From Albula goreensis (lineage: Eukaryota; Chordata; Actinopteri; Albuliformes; Albulidae): a DNA stretch of 64,000 nt. The notes below the pieces were generated by a model. It ran no database searches. It had not been told where the DNA came from and saw nothing but the letters and a program-made list of their open reading frames with translations. Location: positions 30,571,086 to 30,635,085 of the forward strand of contig CM040752.1 in the NCBI GenBank assembly GCA_022829145.1, read 5' to 3'. Positions 52,531 through 63,276 of the stretch are shown here, one piece after another; within the stretch, counting starts at the first letter, position 1; every line of letters starts with the position of its first letter. Made by a program: the position numbers and the translations under genes.

Positions 52531-53676
52531 CGCACGCTAACTTGCAGACAGGGAGCTAAACACAGTGTGAAATCTGAGGTTCAAAACCTGGCACCTCCGT
52601 TAATGTTTATGAGTGCCTCTGCCATGCAGGGATGCTGGGACGGAGTCTTATTCCCTCTTAAGCCCTGCGAGTAACAGAATTTCCCCCGGTATTTTTGGGT
52701 TGAACGCTGGTTGTTTCAGCAGCTTGATGCTTTATCTGATTCTGGGTGGCATCGTGACACAGAAACCGTGAACCACAAGCTGTCTCACCGCTCCAGTCCA
52801 GCCCCGCGCACAAAGATGTGTGGTTATTCCCCCCTCAGACACTTCGATTCTATTAAATTGGGTTTGGCATGCTACATATCTCAGGCTATCATTTCACAGG
52901 TGCACCTTTGAAGGTTATCATAAAACTGCAAGCCTTTGGATAATGCCCCTTCATTGCACTACAAAGGTGTCGGTGTGAAGAAATATACACCCTTTACTTC
53001 TGCGCAGGAACGCCAGGGATCTGATTGCAAACAGAGTAATAAGGGAAACATTAGGGCTCAGAGACTGACACCTGAGTACAGCGCTTGATGGTGAATTTCA
53101 GGTCTTCTCTTTCATCTTCTTTCACCTCCAGGAGACCACCAAAAACAAGGCTGAAGTAATTGCAGAGGGCTGTGTTTAGTCTGAAGGGAAGAATACGCGC
53201 CTTTTAAGACGCTGTTGCCAGTGGCCTCAGATAACAAGGAAGCCGAAAAGTGGGTGCATTAAGGAACAACGGCCTGAAAAGCCTCTTAGCAGCAAATTAT
53301 CCCAGCATGCATATCACACAGTGGACACATGTGTGCTGAGACATGGTTTAAAAATGTCTCATGCTGTTCAACTCATGCACTAGTAGGGCTACTTCTGTCA
53401 AATGCTTTGGCATTTATAAGCAAGACAGATATATCCCTTTTTAATGATTTAATTCCCATTTGGCAGAATTTAGTTTCTTGGGTCATTAGATTCTATGATT
53501 TTGTCCGACCAGACATATGTAAAACATGCCCTTGTGATCTAAGGTTGTGATTCTGGGTAGGGAAGTATACGTTTTTTATTGGTTAAATCTGTTACAATAG
53601 GGTATATTAATGGGAATGTCTTGGCTGTTTCTGACACTCAAATTCTAATGTTTTGAAAGGTAGAGCTGAAAACGAG

Positions 53677-53913
53677 TCGACCCCTGACACTGAGAGAAAT
53701 TTCTGCAATGTTGTGACCCCTAAGAGAACTGAACTGAACTAGACTAATCTGTAAAACGGACACACTGTTTTCAAAAGCTACTCAGTTTTCCAAAGCCTCC
53801 CTGCACCTTTCTCCACAGCTGCTACATGTATTTCCTGGTACAATATCTACATTTGCTTCAAAATAAAAGTTCCCATCTCCCAGAGAGCAGTGAGTATTGT
53901 TGCTGGGACTCTT
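53677..53913. repeat. 237-bp direct duplication, distal copy
   Basis: Identical to 56647-56883 except at three positions (53757, 53887, 53895) in my base-by-base comparison, with constant offset 2,970 and no gaps. It starts TCGACCCCTGACACTGAG and ends TTGCTGGGACTCTT. There is no terminal inverted repeat and no A-rich tail at its ends. Confidence 0.93.
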
Positions 53914-54473
53914 GCATGTCATGAACTCAGGAGTATCACCTGGAATGAACAATGTGGATACATTCTTTCAGTTCACTTCTAAAAATGTATCTAGCTGAGC
54001 TCCCTCCCTGTCAACTACCTGCAACAGTTAGCACACTGCAGTGAAAAAACAGCAGCTGAATAGCGATGCGAGCTCACCTTGGAAATGTGAGTGCATAAAG
54101 GCCTGAACTCGGATGCTTGCACCCCTGCCGAGGAACACATAACTGCTTTTTAATACACTGCTTATCTGAAAGTGGTTGGCTCCTGGCAAAAATAAATATA
54201 TATTAATTTTGTATTTACTGATCTTAGGGATTTGAATGAAAATTATTTATAGCTTGGCAGTGCCTAAGAATATTTAGGTAGTTGAGTATTCAAGCTGCTG
54301 GGTGTTCTTTACTTGTTTGCTTGTTTGCTTTTTGTTTTCTGTTGAATTTTCCACCAACCGGGAGTACTGTGTGGAAGCAGACATTGCAGAGTCAGGCCCG
54401 CCAAAACGGAACTAATTTCATCAGTCCATGCAATACATGAACACATACACAGAGGTGTATGTTTGAAACAACA

Positions 54474-54521
54474 TAATATTAATAATAATAATAATAAGAA
54501 GAAGAAGAAGAAGAGGAGGAA
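54474..54521. repeat. (AAT)n(AAG)n microsatellite
   Basis: ATTAATAATAATAATAA passes into GAAGAAGAAGAAGAGGAGG. Simple repeat. Confidence 0.9.
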
Positions 54522-56646
54522 ACATCGAGGGCCAAAGGGGCAAGTGTCTTGGCGCCCCCAAGTCTTCCCAGACCCCTGCATGTGCATGTTGCCATTTAAT
54601 GTATATTGTACTCTAAATACATTTCTATCATCTACACTCAACTGAAAACATATATTTCAGACAATAAACCTACACATAATTACCTGCAGTGTTATGCTCT
54701 ATGTTGTACACTATGCTGTATCCGCCTGTGTGACACTGTATGCTGTGTGCAAGTGGAAGGCCAGTGTGCTGTCCGACACTTTTGTCCAGCTATCCTCGCC
54801 TGGTGAACTGATGGCAGGTAAGAACACTGTCACCCTGGGCACAGAATGCCAGGCGGTGGGCACACTGCCACTCAAGCTACATTTCACTCTGTTTATGAGC
54901 CGCGGTTTAGCGGTACAACTCCCAAGCCCATGCCATGAGCCAAAACCTATCCGTCTCCCTCCACAACGACACAAAAAGATGCATTTTTTTTTAGCGCTGG
55001 TTTCAAAAACCACATCTGAAAATCAATTGCCCCATTACTGCATGAGATCACTACACCATTATCACAGTAAAACTTCACAGCGCTAAAGGATTCCAACAGA
55101 ATTACAGCAGTAAATCTGGATGTATGAAAGAAATAACCATGGAGATGTAAAAATAAGATATCACTATCACTAGTACCATGCAAATGTGTGAAAAAATACC
55201 TAAATATACCTAGCTTGTAGTACACCATGATATTTCATCCACTTGGACAGCACTACAGTAACACTGCTCTCTTAAATGTAGCACCACATTTCTTTTTACA
55301 GGTATGCATGTGCTGCTTATTAATTTATCCTCTGACTACCTGAGTGGAGTGGAACTTTGACATGCATTTCTCACTCAGCAGCTTGGCCTCCTGTTGCCGA
55401 ATTGGGGCAGTGGCAAACTATATTCGTTTGTTGATCGGTCCGATCCGAGTGGCTGTCAGGCTTAAACTGGCGAAATGTTGCTGGCACAGTGCGTTGACGG
55501 ATTCTCACAGGGACATGCGGTTCACCGCTGAGCCTCACAGCTGGTACCAAAACTCTCTCAAATTTCCATCAAAACACATTAAATGGCATAAACATTTTGA
55601 TAAGACATCTGCTGCTATGTCAAGACCCCCCATCTTCCCAGCCTTTTCATAAGTACTAATTATCGGTGATATATTCCTGGCTTCAAATCCATACTGTAGT
55701 ATGAGTCATACCCATAGTCAGTATTTATATCTCAAAATGATGCATTAAGTGGATTTCCATCAGTCTGATTTCTACCAAGGTGGCCAAGACTTTATAGAAA
55801 GTGCCTCAACGCCTCACTCCTAACTTCACCAGCTAACGATAGTCACAGCTGACTCAGAAGCCAACTTCTCGTGGGCTCAGTAAACGACTTTGCACATGCA
55901 AGAGGAGGAAAAACAGTGGCTTGAGTCTTGCCGCTCCCATCTTGCATGAACAAACGCGGAGTATGAGACTCGTACTCAACAATCAATCACCCTTGTCAAG
56001 GCAGCACAGTGTTGTCCCCCGCCCTGGGAACAGGGAGACAAGAGGGCCCTAGAGAGCCTATTGATTTTAATGGCTGCGGAGCTTGTTTCTAATGTACTGA
56101 TTGGATTTGCCCTTAATTACGTTTTCTGCATGGGGTAATGGTTTAGGGCCACTGATTGCGCTATTGTGCCGAGCTGAAGACGGAACTCTGGGAGGTCGGT
56201 GAAAAAAGGACTTGCTTGGACACTTAATCATGTTTGAAGGAGGAGCTGTAAATTGTCATCTCCAGGAAAAAAAGAAAAGTCCCTCTGGTTTGTGAGGAAA
56301 ATATCTGCCTCTCAATGGCTGGATAACTAAATTCACTTTGTGACGGGCCTGCTGAGTTTCTGTGGTCTCCAGGCCTCTGTGTGTGTGCTGTTATAATGAA
56401 GTCAGTTCATTTTTTTGCTGGTAATCCCTTGCCCGAATGTGTTTCCCCACAGAAAATGCATACTGGCCAAACAACATCGAGTAACATTTCTTTAAGATAC
56501 TCAAACTTGGCACTGTGCCTCCCAGAGGAAGTTGAACATAGCACTGTTCATTTTGACCGTATGGACATTGTATATAAGAAAAATCAAGCCATGAAACACA
56601 GAGTTCAAAAAAATGTGTTCTACCTTTGTTTACTCAGGGAAGTTAT

Positions 56647-56883
56647 TCGACCCCTGACACTGAGAGAAATTTCTGCAATGTTGTGACCCCTAAGAGAACT
56701 GAACTGAACTAGACTAATCTGTAAAATGGACACACTGTTTTCAAAAGCTACTCAGTTTTCCAAAGCCTCCCTGCACCTTTCTCCACAGCTGCTACATGTA
56801 TTTCCTGGTACAATATCTACATTTGCTTCAAAATAAAAGTTCCCATCTCCCAGAGAACAGTGAGAATTGTTGCTGGGACTCTT
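56647..56883. repeat. 237-bp direct duplication, copy abutting the exon C donor
   Basis: Partner of 53677-53913. Its right end lies 2 bp inside the intron that follows exon C: the donor GT is at 56885-56884 and the shared block starts at the next base on the transcript strand. Exon C itself is not duplicated. Confidence 0.93.
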
Positions 56884-56885
56884 AC

Positions 56886-57026
56886 TTGTGCACTTTTTGA
56901 TTCCGGATCCTTTTCTGTGGGCATGGCGGCTCAGCTTGCACTGGAAGTTGTCCTCCCAGAATTCAGCAAACCAGATGTTCCTCCGGTTGTTGTCCAGGGT
57001 GCGGCTGATGAAGTAGCGGTCAAACC
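56886..57026 (-). CDS. grm4: grm4-like exon C: ligand-binding domain segment
   Basis: Exon of 141 bp with acceptor CACCTCTGCAG and donor GTAAGA. It completes the glycine codon (G|GG), then encodes [18 protein letters not shown] and [20 protein letters not shown], ending KKCT plus one base (A) that joins exon D to give Asn. The result, CTN-HERIG, closely follows human CTNRERIG. This is the lobe-2/lobe-1 crossover part of the Venus-flytrap domain, and its cysteines (FQCKL, KKCT) are those conserved in group III receptors. The 237 bp of intron starting 2 bp beyond this donor are repeated about 3 kb further into the same intron (see the duplication entries). The open frame continuing beyond the donor is intron, not coding. 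Confidence 0.95.
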
Positions 57027-57253
57027 CTGCAGAGGTGGATGAGAGACCATCAATTACAGACCATGCTGGGCGCCACCACACAAAGAGACTCCAAACACAG
57101 AGGCTGGGTTATGACTTGTTTCCCTGAGTAGTGCTTTCCAATAAACCTGCCACACTTTAACTGTTCAGCTATATAACTGGCCCTGAAGACTACAGGTTTA
57201 CAAGATTTCCCCTACATTTCAATCATTTACAACAAATGACCTTCCGGCTGTGT

Positions 57254-57345
<92 letters not shown>

Positions 57346-57677
57346 CGTGTGTGTGTGTGTGTGTGTGTGCATTGTGCCAACAGTGATGTGTGTTTCTGAC
57401 ATGTTACTAAAATAATAGTTGCTGTCTATGATCACTTCTGACCAAGTCGTGGGCATTTTGATGGAATGGAAACACCAATGTCTTCATGAACAGGCAGGGC
57501 ATGGTGTTTCATTCTGAATTTTCTCAGACCTCACTGATTGAGGAAGTCACATGTGGTAGACCTCCTGCAGCACTCATTAAAAAAAAACACTCAAAACTAT
57601 ACAGATAAAAATAGATAGAATGAGTTCATTTGTTGTACATTATGTAATTATCAAAGAAAACACTCTTGTGAACGCAC
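57027..57677 (-). other. grm4 intron between exons B and C (651 bp)
   Basis: Shortest intron in the window, with donor GTGCGT and acceptor CACCTCTGCAG. About 115 bp of it is an almost pure TG array on the plus strand, which reads as CA in the transcript. The remainder is unremarkable. Confidence 0.9.
57255..57369. repeat. (TG)n microsatellite, about 57 units
   Basis: Nearly pure TG array with one GCGTGCG interruption near 57341. It reads as CA on the transcript strand and fills about a sixth of a 651-bp intron. Confidence 0.95.
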
Positions 57678-57832
57678 CTCTGACCGACATACGTTTGGGC
57701 AGGATAGTCACTGCCCCCTCAGCCACTTCCTCTTGCTGTTGCACAGGGGAGATTTTGGACCCCCAGCTGTCTGATCCCACCCACAGGAAGTGGCCTGTCT
57801 GATTGGCTTTCTTAGCAGCCTGGAGAAGCCGT
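57678..57832 (-). CDS. grm4: grm4-like exon B: ligand-binding domain with glutamate-contact residues
   Basis: Exon of 155 bp with acceptor GTTTTTTTCAG and donor GTGCGT. Its first base completes the split codon from exon A (AA|A, Lys), and 51 full codons follow. Visible motifs are the sequon ANQTGHF (N-glycosylation), GSDSWGSK and [18 protein letters not shown]. The aspartate and lysine of DSWGSK correspond to human mGlu4 D312 and K317, which contact the alpha-carboxyl and amino groups of glutamate or L-AP4 in this family. Both are intact, so the copy looks functional here. The exon ends with one base of a glycine codon completed by exon C. It is separated from exon C by an intron of only 651 bp that carries a long CA array on the transcript strand. 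Confidence 0.96.
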
Positions 57833-58466
57833 CTGAAAAAAACAAAACATAATGAAGTCACTGATAGCTTGAGTACCTTTCATTGTCCTCCTTTCAAAAA
57901 CTTGTCTGAATCCAAAGGTAACCTTTAATTTCCCTCAGTATTATCCTTAATTCCTTACTCAGGGATGCTTGTAAAACAAAACAAATAAGTACTTTAGAAT
58001 GTCTAGAAACAGCAGCAGTATAGATAGGGATAATTAACACAACAGTAGTGATAATAAATCTGTTTGCCTTGTTGAAGTGTTGGTGCTGAGCCACAGTGGC
58101 AAACCAGCAGAGAGTTTAACACACACATACAGGGTATTTTGTTGGAACGTGTCCTTGCTGGACCCCCATTGTGGTTGAAGTTGGTCTAGTCCATCTAGAT
58201 GGCTGGGTTGTACCACCTGTCGCCCATGCATGGGGTGGACTGCTGCCTCTGACAGGTGTGCTGTGGTTTTAGCATGAGGCCCGTCCCTCCTGGGTAATTG
58301 TGCTGATTAAGGGATGGTAGGAGAGGAGTGATGAGCCTTCAGGCCTCCCTGCTGTTCTCCCAGGCCTCGTGCCTAATTACCCCTCCTGTTCAAGCTACTG
58401 CACTGACCAGACGCTAGCCATGGCACGGACAGCGGAGTAACGGGACACCTGTCCATCCTCAGGTTA

Positions 58467-58795
58467 CTGCAGTGTAATAGTATAATGAATGGTTAGGGAG
58501 TTGAGCCTGCAACTCAGAGGTTGCGAGTTCAATTCCCAGGCATGATACACTGCCTGAGCAGGTTTGTGAAAAGAGCTTGACCTGAATTGGTTCTGTAAAT
58601 ATCCAGCAGTATAAATGGTTGGATGTATACAGTGTATACCCACATATTAGCCTTATAATCATTAATGCATATGGGTTTTGGAGTTACAGTGTGCCCACCT
58701 TCTCATGATACCCAGCTCCTTAGTTACTGCTACACCACTACTTGTATGCAAAAATGTAAGTCAATTTGGATAAGATAAATACAAATGTAAATTTA
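58467..58795 (+). mobile_element. tRNA-derived SINE with an inverted partial SINE inside
   Basis: Plus-strand head with tRNA-like box A near ATGGTTAGGGAGTTGAG and box B near TTGCGAGTTCAATTCCC. The body contains TTGACCTGAATTGGTTC and AAATATCCAGCAGTATAAAT, a signature of a widespread fish SINE, and the tail has TAAGTCAATTTGGATAA. Between body and tail lies a second head in the opposite orientation (58741 down to about 58680; minus strand AGTGGTGTAGCAGTAACTAA then GGAGCTGGG). Not a working tRNA gene. Confidence 0.78.
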
Positions 58796-60249
58796 AATTC
58801 ACTGCAATGATTTGGAACAGACAGTCCTACTGCCTTACAAATTCTGAAGAGTCCATGTGACTCAACTCTTCCCTTTTCCCTTGAGGGTGAACCAGGGGCA
58901 GATTTTAACTGCAGCTTCTATGAGATTTAGAGCTCCACTTACATACATCGGTATATTAGTGGTATCATTTAAGCAAAACCACAGACAAACCTCAGCTACT
59001 GTAGTCTTTTTTTTTTAGCCAAATCCATCATGAGAGTATAACATCTAAATAATATTATTTGTTTACACAGTTCCCTGCTGCCTCCCCAGGCGGGCATACA
59101 AATGTTTATGCCAGCCTTCAAAATAAAATAAATCAAAATTACATTCCTGATGCGCTCTCTTCTTGTGTGTTAACCTTCTCTCTGGACTCAGTAGGTGTCT
59201 GCTTTGTTGACAGTCAATTCCAATCTCCCTCAAAGCCATTTACTAGGTCATTTGTGCCAACAATTTTCATTGGACACTAGCTGCCTGCAAGGTTGTGCTG
59301 AATGTTTAATGAGAGATCTTCATGAAGGTTACAAAGAAACAGATTAATAAAGAAAGGGATTCTCTCAAAGAGGGTCTGAGAATGACAAGGATTAAAAAAT
59401 AAAGTATGAAGGTCAGTAAAAAACGGTCTGTAAATCTGGACATTGGAATACAGTCTAACTGAGAAGAGAAAGTTGGAACGAGTCTATATAAAATATAAGA
59501 CTAAATGATATAAAATGCAGAATTAAACCCATAATTATTAGTATCAACATTTTTTTAAATCAATATGATATGAGCTATTATATGTGTTCGACCAATCACT
59601 ACTCCAGTACTGGGAGAGACATGAAAGGGGGATCGTATTGTACATATCCAATGGCTCTGACTAAGGCCAGTGTACCCTGAACCACCTTCCATTATGTGAA
59701 AGCAACATAATATTCCATTGTGTTCATCACAGCGTTTTTCAGGTGGTCTTTTGAAGTTGATGGAGACACATTCTCACTTCGAAAAACACATTAAATCAGA
59801 AGGGACTGTGACCTGCATGCGCGTGACTTCGTTCTGTTTAGTGGGACTCTGCCAGCGCTCATAAGTGCTGTTTCTTGTTCGTGTTTCCTTCCCCTCTTTC
59901 TTTATGGGGGCTCAAGCAGGGTATCGATTTGATGTCTCCTGTTTATTCATGACTGCATTAAAACAGCTGCTCCTGGACATCGCTCTTTAAGAAAACAACA
60001 TTCGACAGCAGTTCGGGCAAAGTCTGTTACTTTCAGTAATGGCAAGGAGTGACTCTGTGGTTGGGGGCACCGTAGAGGAAACTTTTTTGTGTGAGTCTGA
60101 CGACAAAGATGACATAAAGATAATGTAAATATAATGCATTTCATTAAAATACACTATCAAGACCAGAATACATTAAAAGGTTTGTTGAAACCTAGATTTC
60201 TGTTCCAAGATGCCTTTTAATTCTGTGCCTTTGGATGTTTACATGTTCA

Positions 60250-60629
60250 AGGTACAGGGAGAGGCAGTGTGTATATTCTTCTGGGTCAGTGTGGGCGGAG
60301 GCCTTGGACCAGGCCCAAAGTGATAGCAATGTGCGCGAGTGGTCCATTGTGTGTTATGTCTCGATGTCAGGCCTGTTCATTCCACCTAGCTGAGGTTCAC
60401 CTCAGATCCCTTCACCGTCTGTATATGCATATTCCACTAACGCCCAATTATGTCGATATCTTTGTGTAACTATTGACTCCTCACCTCTCTCCAGGTATAA
60501 ATTTATCTCCAGGCGCACACCTGGCAGAGCTGTGGTGTACAACTTTGTGTGCTGTAGCTCTCCATGCTGCGTGATCATTAAACTGCCTTGCAGCTCTAAA
60601 CAGAGTGTGGATTTATTTTCGCCATGACA
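60250..60629 (+). mobile_element. retroviral-type LTR relic (start uncertain)
   Basis: Plus-strand order of LTR signals: TATA box TATAAAT at 60496-60502, polyadenylation signal ATTAAA at 60577-60582, then a CA end near 60629, directly before a primer-binding site. The 5' boundary was not resolved; TGTGTATATTC near 60271 is one candidate. No matching second LTR was found in the window, and no gag, pol or env coding was recognised. Old, non-coding endogenous-retrovirus-like fragment. Confidence 0.6.
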
Positions 60630-60633
60630 ATTT

Positions 60634-60651
60634 TGGTGCTGTGACTCGGAT
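60634..60651 (+). other. primer-binding site of tRNA-His type
   Basis: TGGTGCTGTGACTCGGAT differs at one base from the complement of the 3' end of tRNA-His (TGGTGCCGTGACTCGGAT). It lies four bases after the CA end of the LTR. A consensus-like splice donor GTAAGT follows at 60796-60801, where a retroviral leader donor would be expected. Confidence 0.7.
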
Positions 60652-60996
60652 CGCAACAGACTTTGGTGGACTCCTGCGACATCCCTCCAGGTCCAAACTG
60701 CCAGACGCTACCAAGAAATCAGAGATAAGGGAACCTTTTGAAATCCCTGGCTGTGCCAGCTGTTTGGAGTGGTGGGATCGCCGCATGGGTGCACTGTAAG
60801 TCGACGCGATTCTTTATCTTGGCTTTGGCTGTGGGGAAAGGTAGGGTGCTGTGTGCAGGAGCGCTATTTTATGCACTTTTGTGTTTCCCTAGCGCTGAAG
60901 AAGCGTGTAGGATGAGCGAGTGTGCCAGAGTATTTGCAGATCAAAGGCTACAGCAGCTTTCATGAGTTTTCCTGGGATTTTAGGTAAGAGGGGGAT
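60652..60996 (+). mobile_element. possible leader/internal remnant of the LTR element
   Basis: GC-rich sequence after the primer-binding site, with the leader-like donor and, at its end, a purine run AAGAGGGGGA (60986-60995) followed by TTGTAAGAAATG, like a polypurine tract before an LTR start. The sequence after it does not resemble the LTR upstream, so a simple internally deleted provirus is not supported. No coding recognised. Confidence 0.35.
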
Positions 60997-61458
60997 TGTA
61001 AGAAATGCCCTTATTTCGCCCTTAACGGGTGGTGCTCAGTTAAAGGGCTGAGGGAGTTTCCCGCTGAGGGTTGAGACTGAGTCTCCCATAGAGGATTCCC
61101 TGGCATGATAGTGTGTTGCGCTGAGTATATAAATAATTTTATAGTAATGGTATAAACTAACTACATGCAGTTAGTGTAACAGATGTAACCTCCTTTTGGG
61201 TAAATTAGTGTAATTAAGAATAATATGAGTTGATGTTTGGATTGTGTATGCTCTCTGTGATAACTTAGGCAACTGAACATACGCGCCATGTGCCTAAGTG
61301 TTTGTCTGTTTACTGGCGTAAATCCCATGAGTCCAACACAGGAAGATATACACATCACAGCTGTTTTTAGATTTTTGAATATATGGAAAAATAGTTATCA
61401 TAAATTCTCAAAAATCCCACATATTTGCAATATTTAGTTAATCATATTCAGTTTCCAT

Positions 61459-61712
61459 GTGCCTGGGTGGTGTAGAGGAATTAGCGTTGGTGGATAAAGT
61501 TGGCCCCTGACTGATAGGGGACGTTAGCATAGCATACTACAAGGATTAGGGTTTTCCATATGGGAGCAGGCCCAGCTGAGCCCAGCCACAAATGCAGGGT
61601 GAAACATGTTCCCAAGGTCCAGGGAAGAGGGCGAAAACCCAAAACACCAACAAATATATAAACCAAATATATAAAAAAAGAATGAAATAAATAAATAAAA
61701 ATAAAGCCTTTG
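61459..61712 (+). mobile_element. candidate SINE with A-rich tail
   Basis: Starts GCCTGGGTGGTGTAGAGGAA, where TGGTGTAGAGG fits a tRNA/Pol III box A. It ends in AAATAAATAAATAAAAATAA near 61690-61708. A clear box B and target-site duplication were not found. Family unknown. Confidence 0.4.
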
Positions 61713-62699
61713 AGCATGAGCGATGTAACCCTGTTACACGATTTGTGTTTTTGCGACTTTGTCTTATAATCGTATTACCGGGCGTATCTTGGAGCTTTAA
61801 AATACCAGTACTGGGATGGCTGTTGGTTACAGATGTGTTAATCTGCCTCCCTGAGTCATCCTGTTTAGCTTCATGCACACCTTTAAAATAATGTCTAAGG
61901 TCTTCATAAGCCGCCAAAGCATTAAGTACACATATAACAACTCTGAAGTGCAAAATTCAAGTGTTATTCCCCGGTTATTTCCCATTTTTAAATTCTACGT
62001 TGCAAACTCTATCTCTAGATAGCCAGGCAGGAGACAGAAGCAGATTTGTGATATGGTGATGTAAACAGAAGGGGAAACACAGCTGTCTTCTGATATCGAA
62101 CACTATATTTCAGTCAAAACCTTTTCTTTTCAAGAATTACTATTCTTTAATTCATTTTTAGCTAATTTGACAGGTTAATCAAGGTCCTAGCTGAAACTTC
62201 TGTTTTTACATTGTCTATTTGGGTCAATACTCCTCTCCTCAACGGTACTGTTGAACTCGTCCTAACATCGTGAGTCGCACTGCATAACTCCACAAGATCC
62301 CTATAAGGTAATGTAAAGGGTAATTTGTAAAAGATGTTTTGCGGAGTAATGACACAACCTGCTGGGAGACAGGACACCCAGACTCTTCAATGCTGTGTGA
62401 ATGCAGTTAGCTCCCTGGCTGCATTCCTCCATACAGGGGAGCCAAAGGGGTGAACTTATTACATGCAAAGCCAACCACGCAGCCACAGCCTGGCTTTGAA
62501 CACAGGAGAGCGAAGCCTGGAGAGGGGGGGGGGCTGGCGGGTGGGGGGCCTACACGATAGAGATTAGCTTCAAATTAATCCTGTTAGCGAAGGAAAATGA
62601 ACAGGATGAAATGGTGTGTGGGGAGCAATGTGAGCATGAGGCAAAGACAATAAAGAATGCGCCTGCCTTGCCGTAGGGACCATCAAATGACCATACTTT

Positions 62700-62700
<1 letters not shown>

Positions 62701-62738
<38 letters not shown>

Positions 62739-62825
62739 AGAGAAAGAGAAAGGAGGGAGAAATACTCTGAAAAGAGAGGAAGAGAGAGACTCTGAAAACA
62801 GAGAGAGAGGAGGGGGAGAGACTTT
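62701..62825. repeat. (GA)n microsatellite with GA-rich flank
   Basis: AGAGAGAGA run at 62704-62735 followed by about 85 bp of GA-rich imperfect repeats. On the transcript strand it is a CT-rich tract about 315-440 bp downstream of the exon A donor. Confidence 0.9.
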
Positions 62826-63140
62826 GATTATGGCAGACCTGTCCTCTGGCATGCTACGCTAATTATATTACCCTGTATGCCTGAGAGTGCCCCGCTCAAT
62901 TCCTCCATCAGAGGTGGGGCTGAGAGCCTGCGTTAGAAATGGGATGCTTGAGGCTTTGCCAGGGCTGGGTGGTTGTGCACAGTCTCCACAATTAGGAGTT
63001 TGTGACGCCTGAAACTGAAATGTGAAAACACTCTACTCTTCACTGTGGTCTCAGAGGCCGGGAAATGGCAGGAATCAGAGGTAATTGTCGTTGTGGGCCT
63101 GACTCCAAGCCTGCTGCTTCGGGGGGTGTCTTTCGCTCAC

Positions 63141-63276
63141 TTTATGTCGTCCTCGTTGGCGAACAGGATGACCACGCGGGCGTTGGGGTTGTCCCGGAGC
63201 CGGCGGATGATCTTGTCGAACTCACCGGGCTTTGGCTCACGGGGGATCTTCACAGACTGAGCAATGCACACACCCC
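63141..63276 (-). CDS. grm4: grm4-like exon A: ligand-binding domain, lobe 2 segment
   Basis: First coding exon of the receptor visible in transcript order (136 bp). The acceptor reads TTTTTTCACAG and the donor GTGAGC. It opens with the last two bases of a glycine codon and closes with two bases (AA) completed by exon B. The 44 full codons start [20 protein letters not shown] and end [11 protein letters not shown]. This matches lobe 2 of the Venus-flytrap domain of mGlu4, around human residues 247-290 by my count. The cysteine in GVCIAQS is the conserved lobe-2 cysteine that family structures pair with the cysteine-rich domain. Group III receptors are presynaptic Gi/o-coupled glutamate autoreceptors. 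The exon(s) for the signal peptide and lobe 1 must lie to the right of the window. Identity as grm4 rather than grm7 or grm8 rests mainly on exon F. Confidence 0.95.

Larger units (their letters stand above)
30987..56885 (-). other. grm4 intron between exons C and D (25,899 bp)
   Basis: The longest intron here, with donor GTAAGA and acceptor CCCCACAG. It contains CA arrays (32573-32624, 36313-36520, 40361-40400, 50880-50945), a CCCT run (35755-35792), a Tc1-type relic (39154-40340), a LINE tail (43740-44470), a 52-bp minisatellite (46064-46395), a GGAT array (48490-48653) and both copies of a 237-bp duplication (53677 and 56647). Between them, 30987-32500, 33000-35700, 37000-39100, 41000-43700 and 50950-53600 contain no recognisable gene. 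Open frames of up to 127 aa there have no family features I know. Confidence 0.85.
57833..63140 (-). other. grm4 intron between exons A and B (5,308 bp)
   Basis: Donor GTGAGC and acceptor GTTTTTTTCAG. It contains a tRNA-derived SINE with an inverted partial copy inside it (58467-58795), an LTR/primer-binding-site relic (about 60250-60651), a candidate second SINE (61459-61712) and a GA array (62701-62755 with GA-rich flank). Nothing was recognised in 57840-58440, 58800-60200 or 61720-62690. Confidence 0.85.

Noticed and set aside
56381-56686. Plus-strand open frame of 101 aa next to exon C
   Set aside because: It overlaps the duplicated intronic block at its end, the other copy lacks the frame, and no domain is seen.
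58480-58550. tRNA-like sequence with A and B boxes
   Set aside because: The body and tail that follow are those of a fish SINE, and the cloverleaf is not intact. Not a tRNA gene.
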